A DNA stretch of 64,000 nucleotides, taken from the NCBI RefSeq assembly GCF_018613835.1, contig NZ_JAGGPM010000008.1, forward strand, positions 1 through 64,000. The letters run 5' to 3'. The DNA comes from Arthrobacter sp. ISL-5 (GTDB taxonomy: Bacteria > Actinomycetota > Actinomycetes > Actinomycetales > Micrococcaceae). This document shows, in pieces, positions 42,763-52,759 of this stretch. The position numbers were made by a program, and so were the translations under genes. The stretch's first letter is position 1, and the number at the start of each line of letters is the position of its first letter. The notes beneath the pieces were generated by a model. That model made no database searches, had not been told where the DNA came from, and saw nothing but the letters and a program-made list of their open reading frames with translations.

Positions 42763-45324
42763 TCAGACGTCGGCCGCGCGCGCCCGCAGCGCGCGGGCAA
42801 CGCCGTCGCGGTTTTCCAGCATCATGCGGCGCAGCGCCGCGCTTTCCTCCGGGAGGGACGCGAGGAACTCGTCGGTGCGGTCCACGGTGGCCTGCGTGGT
42901 CAGCTGCGCCGGGTAAAGCCCGACGACGATCTGCTGCGCCAGTGCAAACGTCCGCTCCGCCACGATGCCGGGGACGGCGGCGAAGTACTTCTCCGCGTAC
43001 GGCTCCAGCAGTGCGGTGTCCAGCACCCGGGTAAAGCCGGTGACGGCAGAGCCCTGGATGGCGTTGGAGACCTCGCCCTTGACCACGATCGACTCCCACG
43101 CTGCCGCCTTGGCCTCTGCCGTGGGGATGGCGGCCGTCGCAAGGGCCGCCGCGTTCTGACCGCTGGAGGTGTTGTCCCGCTCCAGTTCTTCGTCGATCTG
43201 TTCCTGGCCCATCCGGCCACCCACCACGAGCGACGCCACCAGTTCCCAGCGCAGGTCCTGGTCGACCGTTAGCCCGGCCAGGGTGACCGAGCCGTCCAGC
43301 AGCCCCGCCACGTTGTCCAGCTGCGCACCGCTTCGGGCCAGCAAGGCGTAGGACTTGATGAACTGCAGCTGCGCGTCCGAGCCGCCGGGAGCTGTCGAGG
43401 CAAGCTCCCAGAGCCGGTCTCCGGCGGCCACCGACGTGGCTTCGCGGTGCTCCTCCGCCACATAGAAGGTGAGCGTGGTTGCCAGCTGCCGCAGCTGGAC
43501 CAGGATCACCGACGAGTCACTCTCGGAGGCGATATTGGCCAGGATCAGATCCACGTAGCCGCGGGCCGGGCTCTCGCCGTCGCGGGCGGCGTCCCAGGCA
43601 GAGCCCCACACGAGGGTGCGCGGCAGGCTCTCGCGGAAGTCCTTCAGGTGCGACTTGGCGGTTGCCAGGGACTTTTCATCCAGCCGGACTTTGGCATAGG
43701 CGAGGTCGTCGTCGTTGAGGAGCACCAGGTCAGGCCGGCGGAGGCCGGCGAGTTCCGGCACGTCCGTCCGTTCGCCGTCGACGTCCAGCTCCTCGCGGTG
43801 GACGCGCTCCAGCTTTCCGTCGTCGGTGACGTCGTAGAACCCCACGGCCAGCCGGTGCGGGCGGATGGTGGGCTGGTCTTCCACAGCGGACTGCAGGATG
43901 GCGAAGGACGTGATGGTGCCGTCGGCGTCGACTGTCAGCTCCGGCTTGAGCGAATTCACGCCGGCGGTTTCGAGCCAGAGACGGCCCCACTGGTCCAGGT
44001 CGCGCCCGCTGGCCTTTTCCAGCTCGATCATCAGGTCGCCCAGCTCGGTGTTCTTCCAGGAGTGCTTGGCGAAGTATTCGCGGACGCCGGCCATGAACTG
44101 CTCCGGACCCACCCAGGCCACGAGCTGGCGCAGCACGGACGCGCCCTTGGCGTAGGTGATGCCGTCGAAATTGACCTCCACATCCTGGAGGTCGTTGATC
44201 TCGGCAAAGATGGGATGGGTGGTGGGGAGCTGGTCCTGGCGGTAGGCCCAGGACTTCTCCACGGAGGCGAAGGTGGTCCAGGCGCTCTGGAACTTCGTGT
44301 TCTCCACCGCGGCGAGGTGGGACATGTACTCGGCAAAGGACTCGTTGAGCCAGAGGTCGTTCCACCAGCGCATGGTCACCAGGTCCCCGAACCACATGTG
44401 GGCCAGTTCGTGCAGGACGGTGATGGTGCGGCGTTCCACCTGGGCCTCCGGAACCTTGCCCCGGAAGACGTAGCCTTCGAGGATGGTCACGGCCCCGGCG
44501 TTTTCCATGGCTCCGGCGTTGAATTCAGGGACGAAAAGCTGGTCGTACTTTTCGAAGGGGTAGGGGCAGCCGAACTGCGCTTCGAAGAACTCGAACCCCT
44601 GCCGCGTGAGCTCGAAAATGTTGTCGGCATCGAGGTACTGCATGAGGGACTTCCGGGCGAACACACCCAGCGGGACCACCCGGCCGTCGGTGCTGGTGAC
44701 GTCGCTGCGCACGGACTGGTAGGGGCCGGCGATCAGCGCGGTGATGTAGGAGGACAGCCGCGGCGTGGGGCTGAACTCCCAGACCGAGCGGGCACCGCCG
44801 TCCGCCCCGGGGGAGGTCGCCACGGGAGCGGGGGTGGGGGAGTTGGAGATGACGTCCCAGTGCGAAGGCGCTGTCACGCTGAACCTGAAGGTGGCCTTTA
44901 GGTCTGGCTGTTCAAAGACGGCAAACATGCGGCGGGAGTCAGGCACCTCGAACTGGGTGTACAGGTACACCTCGCCGTCCACCGGATCAACGAAGCGGTG
45001 CAGGCCCTCGCCGGTATTCATGTAGGGGGCATCAGCCACCACGGTGAGTTCATTCTGTTCGGCAAGGTCCGGCAGCTGGATCCGGACGCCGTCGGACACC
45101 TCGGCAGGGTCGAGTTCACGCCCGTTCAGGGTCACGCTGTGGACGGTCTGCGTCACGGCGTCGATGAACGTCGAGGACCCTGGCGCTGCCGTGAACTTCA
45201 CCGTGGTGGTCGAGCCGAAGACTTTCTCGCCCGTGGTCAGGTCCAGGCTGACATCGTAGGACTCGACGGTGATCAGGTCGGCGCGCTCGCGTGCTTCGGC
45301 GCGCGTCAGGTTCATGCCTGGCAA
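42763..45324 (-). CDS. pepN: Aminopeptidase N (M1 family)
   Basis: An 853-residue zinc metallopeptidase. The GAMEN exopeptidase motif is in EFNAGAMENAGAVT, and the zinc site is HELAHMWFGDLVTMRWWNDLWLNE in two halves (HExxH and the downstream Glu). The ERAP1-like C-terminal helical domain completes it. The TTG at 45324 is chosen: GGAGG lies seven bases upstream, and the resulting start MPGMNLT matches the PGTNLT start known from Streptomyces PepN, whereas the ATG at 45315 has no site. Cytoplasmic; it degrades peptides. Confidence 0.95.
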   Translation of the reverse strand: MPGMNLTRAEARERADLITVESYDVSLDLTTGEKVFGSTTTVKFTAAPGSSTFIDAVTQTVHSVTLNGRELDPAEVSDGVRIQLPDLAEQNELTVVADAPYMNTGEGLHRFVDPVDGEVYLYTQFEVPDSRRMFAVFEQPDLKATFRFSVTAPSHWDVISNSPTPAPVATSPGADGGARSVWEFSPTPRLSSYITALIAGPYQSVRSDVTSTDGRVVPLGVFARKSLMQYLDADNIFELTRQGFEFFEAQFGCPYPFEKYDQLFVPEFNAGAMENAGAVTILEGYVFRGKVPEAQVERRTITVLHELAHMWFGDLVTMRWWNDLWLNESFAEYMSHLAAVENTKFQSAWTTFASVEKSWAYRQDQLPTTHPIFAEINDLQDVEVNFDGITYAKGASVLRQLVAWVGPEQFMAGVREYFAKHSWKNTELGDLMIELEKASGRDLDQWGRLWLETAGVNSLKPELTVDADGTITSFAILQSAVEDQPTIRPHRLAVGFYDVTDDGKLERVHREELDVDGERTDVPELAGLRRPDLVLLNDDDLAYAKVRLDEKSLATAKSHLKDFRESLPRTLVWGSAWDAARDGESPARGYVDLILANIASESDSSVILVQLRQLATTLTFYVAEEHREATSVAAGDRLWELASTAPGGSDAQLQFIKSYALLARSGAQLDNVAGLLDGSVTLAGLTVDQDLRWELVASLVVGGRMGQEQIDEELERDNTSSGQNAAALATAAIPTAEAKAAAWESIVVKGEVSNAIQGSAVTGFTRVLDTALLEPYAEKYFAAVPGIVAERTFALAQQIVVGLYPAQLTTQATVDRTDEFLASLPEESAALRRMMLENRDGVARALRARAADV

Positions 45325-45476
45325 GGTTGTGCCTCCAGAGGTGTTGGTTGCCGGACAAGCCCCAGCCTGCCGGTCAGTTCGTCACTGTGAAGTCATTGTT
45401 TCATTCACCGCACCGTTGGCAAGTTGCCCGGATCACTTTCTCCGCGCCGGCGCAGGCTCAGGGGTAGCGTTAAGGC

Positions 45477-46493
45477 ATGGGAAAGTTCGTCGATGCTGTG
45501 GACACCAAGGCACTGCGGTTCGCCATCGGTTTCCCCCTGTTGTTGGCTACTGGCTTCGCAGTCTGTGCCGTCCTCCTGCGCCCCGATCTGCCGGAGCCGT
45601 TGGCGGTCAGATGGAACGACGACGGCGGAACGGCTTTTGCGCCGTTCCCCGCCTATGTGGGGGTCGGGGCCGCCCTGATCGTCGTGGCCGGCTGGCTGGT
45701 GCTGCTGCAGGCTGTGCCCGTGTCACGGCCCACCGTGATGCGCCGCATCATGATGGGCGCCGGGCTGACTGTGAGCCTGTTTGTCACCAGCGTGCTGGCA
45801 GCGGGACTGGTGGGACAGGCCGGGGTCGCCGATGCCCGTGAGTCCAGCGTGGACGTCACAGTGCTGGCGCTGGGAAGCGGCGCCGCGCTCGCCCTGGGCG
45901 TCATCATCGGGTTCGTCTTCAAAGCGGACGAGCAGTGGACGCCGGAGGATGACCGGGCGCTGCAGCGTGCCCTCGAGCAGGAGCTCGACCCCGAACTCGC
46001 CACGGATTCCATCCGGCTCTGGGTCCACGCCCGGAGCTCCGTTTTTGTCATGATCGGCATCGCCAGCCTGTTCCCGGCCGCACTTATAGTTATCGCCGTG
46101 CCCTGGCTGGGCGCCCTGCTGGTTGCGGCGGCAATCATCGGCGCCGCGTTCCTCTTTGCGAGGATCACGGCCGACCGCAGCGGACTGAGGGTGTTCGTCG
46201 CCGGGATCCTCCGCGTCGTGGACGTTCCCGCGGCGGCCATTTCGGCCGCCGACCCGGCGGACGTGCGCGCCGCCGACTACGGGGGGTGGGGCTACCGCCA
46301 CCACGGCGAAACAGCTGCCGTGCTCGTGAGCAGCGGCCCCGCCGTCGTCGTCCGGAAAACAGACGGACACCGCCTGGCGGTAAGCGGCGGAAACTCCGAC
46401 TCGGCGGCCCGCCTCGCCGAGGTCCTCACGCGCGTGGCTGCCCGGGCCCGCGGCGAAGGCCGCCCTCCTTCCCAGGGCGACGGGGGCGCGTAG
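45477..46493 (+). CDS. Membrane protein with DUF1648-like domain
   Basis: A 338-residue protein with about six hydrophobic segments. The first (FPLLLATGFAVCAVLL) is followed by LPEPLAVRWNDDGG, the DUF1648 signature (PxxxxxHW-like followed by Gly). Two segments near residues 190-230 are followed by a soluble C-terminal domain of about 110 residues. It resembles actinobacterial SdpI-related membrane proteins. The ATG is six bases after TAGCGT (45465-45470), leaderless. Function unknown. Confidence 0.78.
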   Translation: MGKFVDAVDTKALRFAIGFPLLLATGFAVCAVLLRPDLPEPLAVRWNDDGGTAFAPFPAYVGVGAALIVVAGWLVLLQAVPVSRPTVMRRIMMGAGLTVSLFVTSVLAAGLVGQAGVADARESSVDVTVLALGSGAALALGVIIGFVFKADEQWTPEDDRALQRALEQELDPELATDSIRLWVHARSSVFVMIGIASLFPAALIVIAVPWLGALLVAAAIIGAAFLFARITADRSGLRVFVAGILRVVDVPAAAISAADPADVRAADYGGWGYRHHGETAAVLVSSGPAVVVRKTDGHRLAVSGGNSDSAARLAEVLTRVAARARGEGRPPSQGDGGA

Positions 46494-46596
46494 CTTCCTG
46501 CAGCCCATGGAGACGCAGCTAGTACTCTTGGATCCGTTGATCTGACCTGTACCAGCCCGGCCGCGCCCCGGTGCTCATGACTGAACGGAAGCTACC

Positions 46597-47091
46597 GTGA
46601 CCACTACTCCTGCATTCCCGCGGGTCCACATCGCCACCGACCACGCCGGCATGGAGCTGAGCGCCCACCTGGTGAGCCACCTGTCCGCAAAGGGCTATGA
46701 CGTGGTGGACCACGGACCGACGGAATATGACGCCCTGGACGATTACCCGGCCTTCTGCATCAATGCGGCGCTCGCGGTCGTGGCGGACCAGTCGGCCGGC
46801 GTCCATGCCCTCGGCATCGTGCTTGGCGGCTCCGGGAACGGCGAACAGATCGCCGCCAACAAGGTCAAGGGTGTCCGCGCGGCGCTGGCCTGGAACCACT
46901 CCACCGCCGTCCTGGCGCGCCAGCACAATGACGCCAACGTCGTGGCCGTCGGCGGCCGCCAGCACAGCGTCGAGGAAGCAACTGCGCTGATCGAGGCATT
47001 CCTGCAGGAGCCGTTCAGCAACGATGAGCGCCACATCCGCCGGATCGGCAAGATCGCAGCCTATGAAACCACCGGCGAGGTCGTCGAGTAG
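46597..47091 (+). CDS. rpiB: Ribose-5-phosphate isomerase B
   Basis: A 164-residue RpiB/LacAB-family enzyme interconverting ribose 5-phosphate and ribulose 5-phosphate, complementing gnd (10.6 kb) in the pentose phosphate pathway. The motif HIATDHAGMELSAHL near the N-terminus, DYPAFC, and the anion hole GGSGNGEQIAANK are typical. RpiB usually has an active-site Cys near residue 65-70; here the GVHALGIVLGGSGNG strand lacks it, as in mycobacterial RpiB, which uses a Glu. It overlaps the next gene by one base. Confidence 0.93.
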   Translation: MTTTPAFPRVHIATDHAGMELSAHLVSHLSAKGYDVVDHGPTEYDALDDYPAFCINAALAVVADQSAGVHALGIVLGGSGNGEQIAANKVKGVRAALAWNHSTAVLARQHNDANVVAVGGRQHSVEEATALIEAFLQEPFSNDERHIRRIGKIAAYETTGEVVE

Positions 47092-48050
47092 TGCCTGAAG
47101 GGCACTCCATCCACCGGCTCGCCCGCCAGTTCGGTGATGTCTTCGCCGGCCAGCCGCTTGCCGTGACCAGCCCCCAGGGCCGTTTCGCCGCCGGGGCGGC
47201 GCACCTGGACGGGCGCACGCTGCTGCGTTCGGACGCGCACGGGAAGCACCTTTTCCTGCACTTCGACCACGGAATGGTCCTGCACGTCCATCTCGGACTC
47301 TACGGTGCGTGGGACTTCGGCGGGGACAGCGAGTTCCGGGGCGCGTCCAGCATCGGCGCGCCGCGGAAGGTGGGGGAGCGGGAAGTTCCCGACGACGCCG
47401 GGGCCGAAGGCGACACATCAGGCTACGCCGGCCCGCCCGCGCCCGTCGGCGCCGTGCGCGTCCGGCTGATCGGCAGCCACGGCTGGGCCGACCTGCGCGG
47501 AGCCACCACCTGCGCGGCGATCACCGAGGCGGAAGCGGAGGCGGTGCTTGCCCGGCTCGGCCCCGACCCGCTGCACGGACCAGCTTCGCTGCACCAACCG
47601 AACCCGGTGCGGGCGGCGGATTCGCTGCATAGCGGGAGCGGCGGTCGGGAGGACTTTATCCGGCGTGTGCTGGCGCGCCGGACGCCGCTGGCGTCCCTGC
47701 TGATGGATCAGAAGGTGATTGCCGGCGTCGGGAATGTTTATCGGGCAGAAGTGCTGTTCCGCCGGCGGCTGGACCCCTGGCTTCCCGGCCGCTCGCTGAC
47801 GGCGGAGGCGGCGGGCCTCCTGTGGGATGACACGGCCGCGGTGATGGCCGACGGCGTCCGCAACGGCAGGATCATCACCACGACAGCAGTTTTCTGGAGC
47901 GGATCGGATCCGTTGCCGCCGGCCGACGACGCGCATTTCGTCTACCGACGCCACGGGCAGCCCTGCCGCATCTGCGGCACTGCCGTGGCCCTGGCTGAGC
48001 ACGCTGCCCGCAAACTTTACTGGTGCCCGTCATGCCAGCGTCCGGCCTGA
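47091..48050 (+). CDS. Fpg/Nei family DNA glycosylase, Nei-like
   Basis: A 319-residue base-excision repair enzyme for oxidised bases. After Met removal the N-terminus is PEGHSIHRLA: the catalytic Pro and Glu are present, with H rather than the usual L of Fpg, as in Nei2-type mycobacterial enzymes. The H2TH region lies at about 200-260, and the C-terminal zinc finger CRICG...CPSC is intact. The middle region (about 100-130) has a longer insert than typical. GTG overlaps the rpiB stop, so it is cotranscribed. Confidence 0.9.
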   Translation: MPEGHSIHRLARQFGDVFAGQPLAVTSPQGRFAAGAAHLDGRTLLRSDAHGKHLFLHFDHGMVLHVHLGLYGAWDFGGDSEFRGASSIGAPRKVGEREVPDDAGAEGDTSGYAGPPAPVGAVRVRLIGSHGWADLRGATTCAAITEAEAEAVLARLGPDPLHGPASLHQPNPVRAADSLHSGSGGREDFIRRVLARRTPLASLLMDQKVIAGVGNVYRAEVLFRRRLDPWLPGRSLTAEAAGLLWDDTAAVMADGVRNGRIITTTAVFWSGSDPLPPADDAHFVYRRHGQPCRICGTAVALAEHAARKLYWCPSCQRPA

Positions 48051-48066
48051 GCCTGGCCTCTCGGCA

Positions 48067-49229
48067 GTGAATGCCTCCTCCGGGCCGGAATTCTCCTGGG
48101 CCCAGGTTTGTGCCAGGCGGCTTGAGCGGCACTGGCTCGCTGCACCCTCCGAAAACGGCAGGCCGGCCGATATCGTCCGTGCCATGTGTGGGGCACACGC
48201 CCAGGTCATCACCGCCGCCGAGCTGTCCGTGGGCATACGCACTTCCGGCCCGTCCCTGGCCGAGGTGCGCCGCGCGTTGTGGGACGACGCAACCCTGGTC
48301 AAGGCGTTTGGACCGCGCCGCACGGTACACCTGCTGCCGGCGGACGATCTTTCCCTGTGGACGGGGGCGCTCGGAGCCATTCCTCCAGCGGCGGCACCCA
48401 GCGGGGGATTCCTGACCGCCGCCCAGGCCGACGAAGTGGTCGAGGCCATCGCCGAGGGCCTCGGGGACGGCGAGCTGAGCGTTGATGAACTCGGTGAAGC
48501 CGTCATCGGGCGAGCCCGGGGGCCTGGGCGGGTGAACTTGTGATGCCCGCGTTCCAGGGGATGTGGCCGCGCTGGCGGGCAGCACTGGCGACGGCGGGAT
48601 CCCGCGGTGTGCTGTGCTTCGGGCCTAACAGGGGCCGCATGGTGACCTACCGTAGCCCGGCCAGCATAGTGCCTGGGTTCCGGCCCGCCGATGCCGCCAC
48701 TGCCTTGGCCTGGCTGGTCCGCAGCTACCTGCGCGCCTACGGACCTGCAACGCCCGCACACTTCGCGCAGTGGCTGGGTGCGTCCCGTCCATGGGCCGCC
48801 GAAGTCTTCGACTCCCTGGCCGGGGAACTGGCTCCGGCCAGGGTCGAGGAGGCGCCCGCGTGGGTGGCGCGCGGCGACACCCGGAAAGCCACGGCGAAGC
48901 CTTCCGGCATTCGGCTGCTCCCGTACTTCGACGCTTACGTCGTGGGCGGCCACCCCCGCAGCCTGCTGTTCCCCGGCGAGGCAAGCAAGCGGGCCCTGGC
49001 CAGGGGACAGGCAGGGAACTTTCCCGTCTTGCTCGCGGACGGCGTGGTCGGAGGCGTCTGGCACCTGCGTCGCGCGGGTCGCGCGGTCGAAATCACGGCC
49101 GAGCCCTTCGGCAGGCTGCGGCCGGCGCAGCTCGACGAGCTGGCATTCCAGGCGGAACGCATCGGGGCGTTTCTCGAGTCCGAATCCCGCCTGACTCTTG
49201 GCCCGGTCAACGCAGGCGGCCACGCCTGA
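48067..49229 (+). pseudogene. AlkZ-like winged-helix DNA-binding protein, frameshifted
   Basis: Two adjacent frames together encode one AlkZ-like (DUF1360/winged-helix) protein. The first (48067-48543) ends in an out-of-frame tail after VDELGEAVIGRAR. The second (48540-49229) continues the family with MPAFQGMWPRWRAAL. Reading across the run of five G at 48518-48522 with one extra G gives the expected AWAGELVMPAF junction, so a single-base deletion in a G-run broke the gene. AlkZ relatives unhook DNA crosslinks or act as DNA glycosylases; the N-terminal RRLERHWL and ACLWGIRTS-like region are typical. The break could be real or an assembly error; the flanking sequence looks undamaged. Confidence 0.75.
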
Positions 49230-49279
49230 CGCGAGGAAGGCACAGCCGATGCAACGAAAAAGTCAAAGTAGGCAACGAA

Positions 49280-49306
49280 AAAGGGCCCCTCTGGGAGGGG
49301 CCCTTT
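49280..49306 (-). terminator. Terminator after tRNA-Gly
   Basis: AAAGGGCCCCTC pairs perfectly with GAGGGGCCCTTT around a TGG loop. On the minus strand TTTTTC follows. It also lies downstream of the broken AlkZ-like gene on the plus strand. Confidence 0.85.
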
Positions 49307-49308
49307 GC

Positions 49309-49382
49309 TGGAGGGGACGACGGGAATCGAACCCGCGTAATCAGTTTGGAAGACTGAGGCTTTACCATTAAGCTACGTCCCC
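49309..49382 (-). tRNA. tRNA-Gly (anticodon TCC)
   Basis: Read on the minus strand: acceptor GGGGACG, D-arm TAGCTTAATGGTAAAGC, anticodon loop CTTCCAA (TCC, glycine), T-arm GCGGGTTCGATTCCCGT, acceptor CGTCCCC with T discriminator and encoded CCA. Confidence 0.95.
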
Positions 49383-49523
49383 GTAAGAAAGCGTTCCGGC
49401 CGGTTGGCCTTCACTCATCTTTCGGACTGGCTGTTGAAGCCGGATATAACTAAACCTAATTCATGCCCCACGTGTCAAATGTGCAAAGCCGGCAGGTATG
49501 AACGTAGACTGTCCTGTGCATTA

Positions 49524-49598
49524 CGGGGTGTAGCTCAGCTTGGCTAGAGCACCTGCTTTGGGAGCAGGAAGTCGCAGGTTCAAATCCTGTCACCCCGA
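49524..49598 (+). tRNA. tRNA-Pro (anticodon TGG)
   Basis: Acceptor CGGGGTG, D-arm TAGCTCAGCTTGGCTAGAGC, anticodon loop TTTGGGA (TGG, proline), T-arm GCAGGTTCAAATCCTGT, acceptor CACCCCG with A discriminator. CCA is not encoded. A short GC-rich hairpin follows at 49601-49627. The tRNA lies directly upstream of tig, a common actinobacterial arrangement. Confidence 0.95.
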
Positions 49599-49678
49599 CT
49601 CTGCGGCCCGGGCCGATGGCCCGGGCAGAATTACGCGTTTGCAGAACCCCATCCAACAAAACCAGGAGTACTTAGACT

Positions 49679-51061
49679 GTGAAGAGCGCTGTCGAGAACC
49701 TCACCCCCACGCGGGTCAAGCTCAATGTTGAGGTCCCCTTTGAGGAATTGAAGCCCAGCATCGAAGAGGCATACAAGACTGTTGCTTCCCAGATCCAGGT
49801 CCCTGGCTTCCGGAAGGGCAAGGTCCCCTCCAAACTGATCGACCAGCGCGTCGGCCGCGGCTACGTGCTGGAGACCGCCATCAACGAGGGCCTCAATGGC
49901 TGGTACCAGGCTGCCGTTCAGGAATCGGGCATCCGCCCCCTGAGCCGTCCCGAGGTTGAGATCACCGAGGTTCCGGATCCGTCCGCAACCGACGGCGAGC
50001 TCAAGTTCCACGCCGAGGTTGACGTCCGCCCGGAGATCGAACTTCCCGACTACGCCGGCATCAAGGTTGAAGTTGCCGCTGCGGAGTCTTCCGAAGCCGA
50101 CGTCGACAAGGCACTGGACGAACTGCGCGGCCGTTTCGGCACGCTGAAGTCCGTGGACCGCCCCGCTGCCGACGGTGACTTCCTCACCATTGACATCACG
50201 GCAACCATCGACGGCGCCGAGGTTGACTCGGCTTCGGGCCTGTCCTACCAGGTGGGCGCCGGCACCATGCTCGAAGGCATGGACGAGGCAGTCACCGGCC
50301 TGAGCGCCGATGAAGACGCCATCTTCGCCACCACCCTCGTGGGCGGCGACCACGCCGGCGAAGCCGCGCAGGTCAAGGTCGTAGTCAAGTCCGTCAAGGA
50401 GCGCGAGCTGCCTGAGGCCAACGACGACTTCGCCCAGTTGGCTTCCGAATTCGACACGCTGGCCGAACTGCGCGAAGACCTCGCCAAGCAGGCTGCCGAC
50501 TCCAAGATCGTCGAGCAGGGCGTCGAGGCCCGCGACAAGGTCCTGGACAAGCTCGTCGAGCTCGTTGCGGTGCCCGTTCCGGAATCCGTTGTCGAAGAGC
50601 AGCTGGAAACCCACTTCAAGGCCGAGAACTCCCACGGTGAAGGCGAGCACGACACCGAAGAGCACCGCGCCGAGGTCAAGGCCAACACCGAGCGTGCCTT
50701 CCAGAACGAAATCATCCTCGACGCCATCGCCGAGAAGGAAGAAGTGGGCGTCAGCCAGAACGAGCTGATCGACTACATCGTCACCACCGCCAGCCAGTAC
50801 GGCATGGACCCGAACCAGTTCGCTCAGATCATCGACCAGAGCGGCCAGGTCCCCATGATGGTCTCCGAGGTCCGCCGCCGCAAGGCGCTGGCCGTCGTTC
50901 TCGGCCAGGCTGAGGTCACGGACTCCGAGGGCAACAAGGTTGACCTGAGCGACTTCGTCCGCCCCGGCGGCGAAGAGGCTGCTGCCGCCGAAGGCGAGGC
51001 GGCAGAAGCGGCTGCAGCCGCGGTCGCCCCGAGCGACGATCCCGCTGCGGCGAAGTTCTAG
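49679..51061 (+). CDS. tig: Trigger factor
   Basis: A 460-residue ribosome-associated chaperone. The N-terminal ribosome-binding domain contains the signature [12 protein letters not shown] (about residues 43-54). The central PPIase (FKBP-like) domain spans about 155-240, with a [14 protein letters not shown] start, and the C-terminal helical domain follows. An Ala/Glu-rich tail ends the protein. GTG start; CCAGGAG lies 11 bases upstream. It precedes clpP1P2 and clpX, the usual order. Confidence 0.96.
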   Translation: MKSAVENLTPTRVKLNVEVPFEELKPSIEEAYKTVASQIQVPGFRKGKVPSKLIDQRVGRGYVLETAINEGLNGWYQAAVQESGIRPLSRPEVEITEVPDPSATDGELKFHAEVDVRPEIELPDYAGIKVEVAAAESSEADVDKALDELRGRFGTLKSVDRPAADGDFLTIDITATIDGAEVDSASGLSYQVGAGTMLEGMDEAVTGLSADEDAIFATTLVGGDHAGEAAQVKVVVKSVKERELPEANDDFAQLASEFDTLAELREDLAKQAADSKIVEQGVEARDKVLDKLVELVAVPVPESVVEEQLETHFKAENSHGEGEHDTEEHRAEVKANTERAFQNEIILDAIAEKEEVGVSQNELIDYIVTTASQYGMDPNQFAQIIDQSGQVPMMVSEVRRRKALAVVLGQAEVTDSEGNKVDLSDFVRPGGEEAAAAEGEAAEAAAAAVAPSDDPAAAKF

Positions 51062-51106
51062 TAGCTCAGATATTTCAGCAGTGAAGTTCCAGTAACTGGC
51101 AGCTGC

Positions 51107-51148
51107 GGACAAGCCCCCCGATCCCTGGATCCGGGGGCTTGTCCCTTT
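51107..51148 (+). terminator. Terminator after tig
   Basis: GGACAAGCCCCC and a central GATCC pair with GGATC and GGGGGCTTGTCC, followed by CTTTAAG. It separates tig from the clp genes. Confidence 0.85.
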
Positions 51149-51243
51149 AAGCCCCGGCAACCGGGGGAACCCGGAATTTACGCGGACGATGCGGTCTGCG
51201 GCAATCGTGCGCCGTCAGCGAACAGCGCGATTCCGGAGAACAA

Positions 51244-51267
51244 AACCGCAGCGAAAGCGGTTAGTGT
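51244..51267 (+). promoter_or_regulatory. clpP1 promoter with inverted repeat
   Basis: AACCGC-N7-GCGGTT (51244-51262) directly abuts a TAGTGT -10-like hexamer (51262-51267). A regulator bound there would affect clpP1P2 transcription. ClgR controls clpP genes in other actinobacteria, but its published motif (CGC-N5-GCG) does not fit this spacing, so the regulator is not assigned. Confidence 0.45.
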
Positions 51268-51319
51268 CCAAGTAGAGAAGTTCAGTGATGTCACCGTCAC
51301 CAGCGAGAGGTAAGTACAC

Positions 51320-51943
51320 ATGTCACAGCAAGCAGGGGCGCCCCGCATGGCAACTGTCGATCCGGCAGCCCAGGACAACTACATCTACAACCGCCTGCTG
51401 AAAGAGCGCATCATCTGGCTTGGGTCCGAGGTCCGCGATGAAAACGCCAACGCGATCTGCTCGCAGCTGCTGCTCCTTTCCGCAGAGGATCCCAACAAGG
51501 ACATCTACCTCTACATCAACTCTCCCGGCGGCTCCGTGACGGCTGGCATGGCCATCTATGACACCATGCAGTTCATCTCCAACGACGTCGTCACCGTCGC
51601 CACCGGCCTCGCCGCCTCCATGGGCCAGTTCCTGCTGTCGTCCGGCACCAAGGGCAAGCGGTACGCCACTCCGAACGCCCGCATCCTGATGCACCAGCCG
51701 TCCGGCGGCATCGGCGGCACCGCCTCGGACATCAAGATCCAGGCCGAGCTCATCCTGCACATGAAGAAAGTCATGGCGGAACTGACGGCCGATCAGACCG
51801 GTCAGACGGTGGAGACAATCCTCAAGGACAACGACCGTGACAAGTGGTTCACCGCCACCGAAGCACTGGAGTACGGCTTCTTTGACAAGATCTCCGCGCA
51901 TGCCGGCTCGGTAGCCGGCGGCGGCGGAACCGCGCAGAACTAA
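51320..51943 (+). CDS. clpP1: ATP-dependent Clp protease, proteolytic subunit 1
   Basis: A 207-residue serine protease subunit. The catalytic triad is Ser100 ([11 protein letters not shown]), His125 (MHQPSGG) and Asp174. The oligomerisation motif [18 protein letters not shown] is intact. A second in-frame ATG at 51347 would give a shorter propeptide. With ClpP2 it forms the mixed ClpP1P2 tetradecamer that ClpX feeds. It lies 38 bases before clpP2. Confidence 0.96.
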   Translation: MSQQAGAPRMATVDPAAQDNYIYNRLLKERIIWLGSEVRDENANAICSQLLLLSAEDPNKDIYLYINSPGGSVTAGMAIYDTMQFISNDVVTVATGLAASMGQFLLSSGTKGKRYATPNARILMHQPSGGIGGTASDIKIQAELILHMKKVMAELTADQTGQTVETILKDNDRDKWFTATEALEYGFFDKISAHAGSVAGGGGTAQN

Positions 51944-51981
51944 CCGGCACGTAGAGCGAACTGAATCCAGGAGTAAACAAC

Positions 51982-52641
51982 ATGAACTACAACTTCGGCT
52001 CGACTGCCGGCAACCTGCCGACCAGCCGTTACGTGCTGCCCCAGTTCGAGGAGCGCACGCCGTACGGCTTCAAGCGCCAGGACCCCTACACCAAACTCTT
52101 CGAAGACCGCATCATCTTCCTCGGCGTGCAGGTGGACGACGCCTCGGCGGACGACGTCATGGCACAGCTGCTGGTTCTGGAGTCCACGGACCCGGACCGC
52201 GATATCACCCTGTACATCAACTCGCCGGGCGGCTCGTTCACCGCCATGACCGCAATCTACGACACGATGACGTACATCCGCCCGGAAATCCAGACCGTCT
52301 GCCTGGGCCAGGCCGCCAGCGCTGCTGCCGTCCTGCTCGCTGCGGGAACACCCGGCAAGCGGCTTGCCCTGCCCAACGCCCGCGTGCTGATCCACCAGCC
52401 TTCGCTGTCCGGCGGCCAGGGTGGTCAGGCTTCCGACCTTGAGATCCAAGCAGCCGAGGTCATGCGGATGCGCTCTTGGCTCGAGGACACCCTGGCCAAG
52501 CACTCCGGCCGGACGCCGGAGCAGGTCAACAACGACATCGAGCGCGACAAGATCCTTACCGCTGCCGAGGCCATGAATTACGGCCTGATTGACCAGGTTC
52601 TGGATTCGCGCAAGATCAAGCCGCAGGCGATTGTCAGGTAA
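51982..52641 (+). CDS. clpP2: ATP-dependent Clp protease, proteolytic subunit 2
   Basis: A 219-residue serine protease subunit with catalytic Ser113 ([11 protein letters not shown]) and His138 ([10 protein letters not shown]), and an Asp in the DIERDK segment near 185-189. It has a longer N-terminus than ClpP1 (starts [11 protein letters not shown]). A Shine-Dalgarno (AGGAG) precedes the ATG. It is cotranscribed with clpP1 and partners with ClpX in regulated protein degradation. Confidence 0.96.
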   Translation: MNYNFGSTAGNLPTSRYVLPQFEERTPYGFKRQDPYTKLFEDRIIFLGVQVDDASADDVMAQLLVLESTDPDRDITLYINSPGGSFTAMTAIYDTMTYIRPEIQTVCLGQAASAAAVLLAAGTPGKRLALPNARVLIHQPSLSGGQGGQASDLEIQAAEVMRMRSWLEDTLAKHSGRTPEQVNNDIERDKILTAAEAMNYGLIDQVLDSRKIKPQAIVR

Positions 52642-52723
52642 GAGGCTGTTCCCGGCGCCGGTGAGGTTCAGATTTTTGGGCCGCACCGGCGTTCGGTTTC
52701 CACCCCTCGGGCCGAATGTGACC

Positions 52724-52729
52724 TAGAGT
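52724..52729 (+). promoter_or_regulatory. Probable -10 element of clpX
   Basis: TAGAGT lies 83 bases after the clpP2 stop. It would start a transcript near 52736, leaving a leader of about 90 bases before clpX. No strong -35 is visible. Confidence 0.4.
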
Positions 52730-52759
52730 GGATGTAATCACGGCCCGATCCGGGAGGAG

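Noticed and set aside
43447..44901. 484-residue plus-strand frame over pepN
   Set aside because: Antisense to the M1 peptidase; low-complexity composition and no family.
51244..51262. ClgR box at clpP1
   Set aside because: The arms are separated by 7 bases between CGC and GCG, while the known motif needs 5; kept only as an unassigned inverted repeat.
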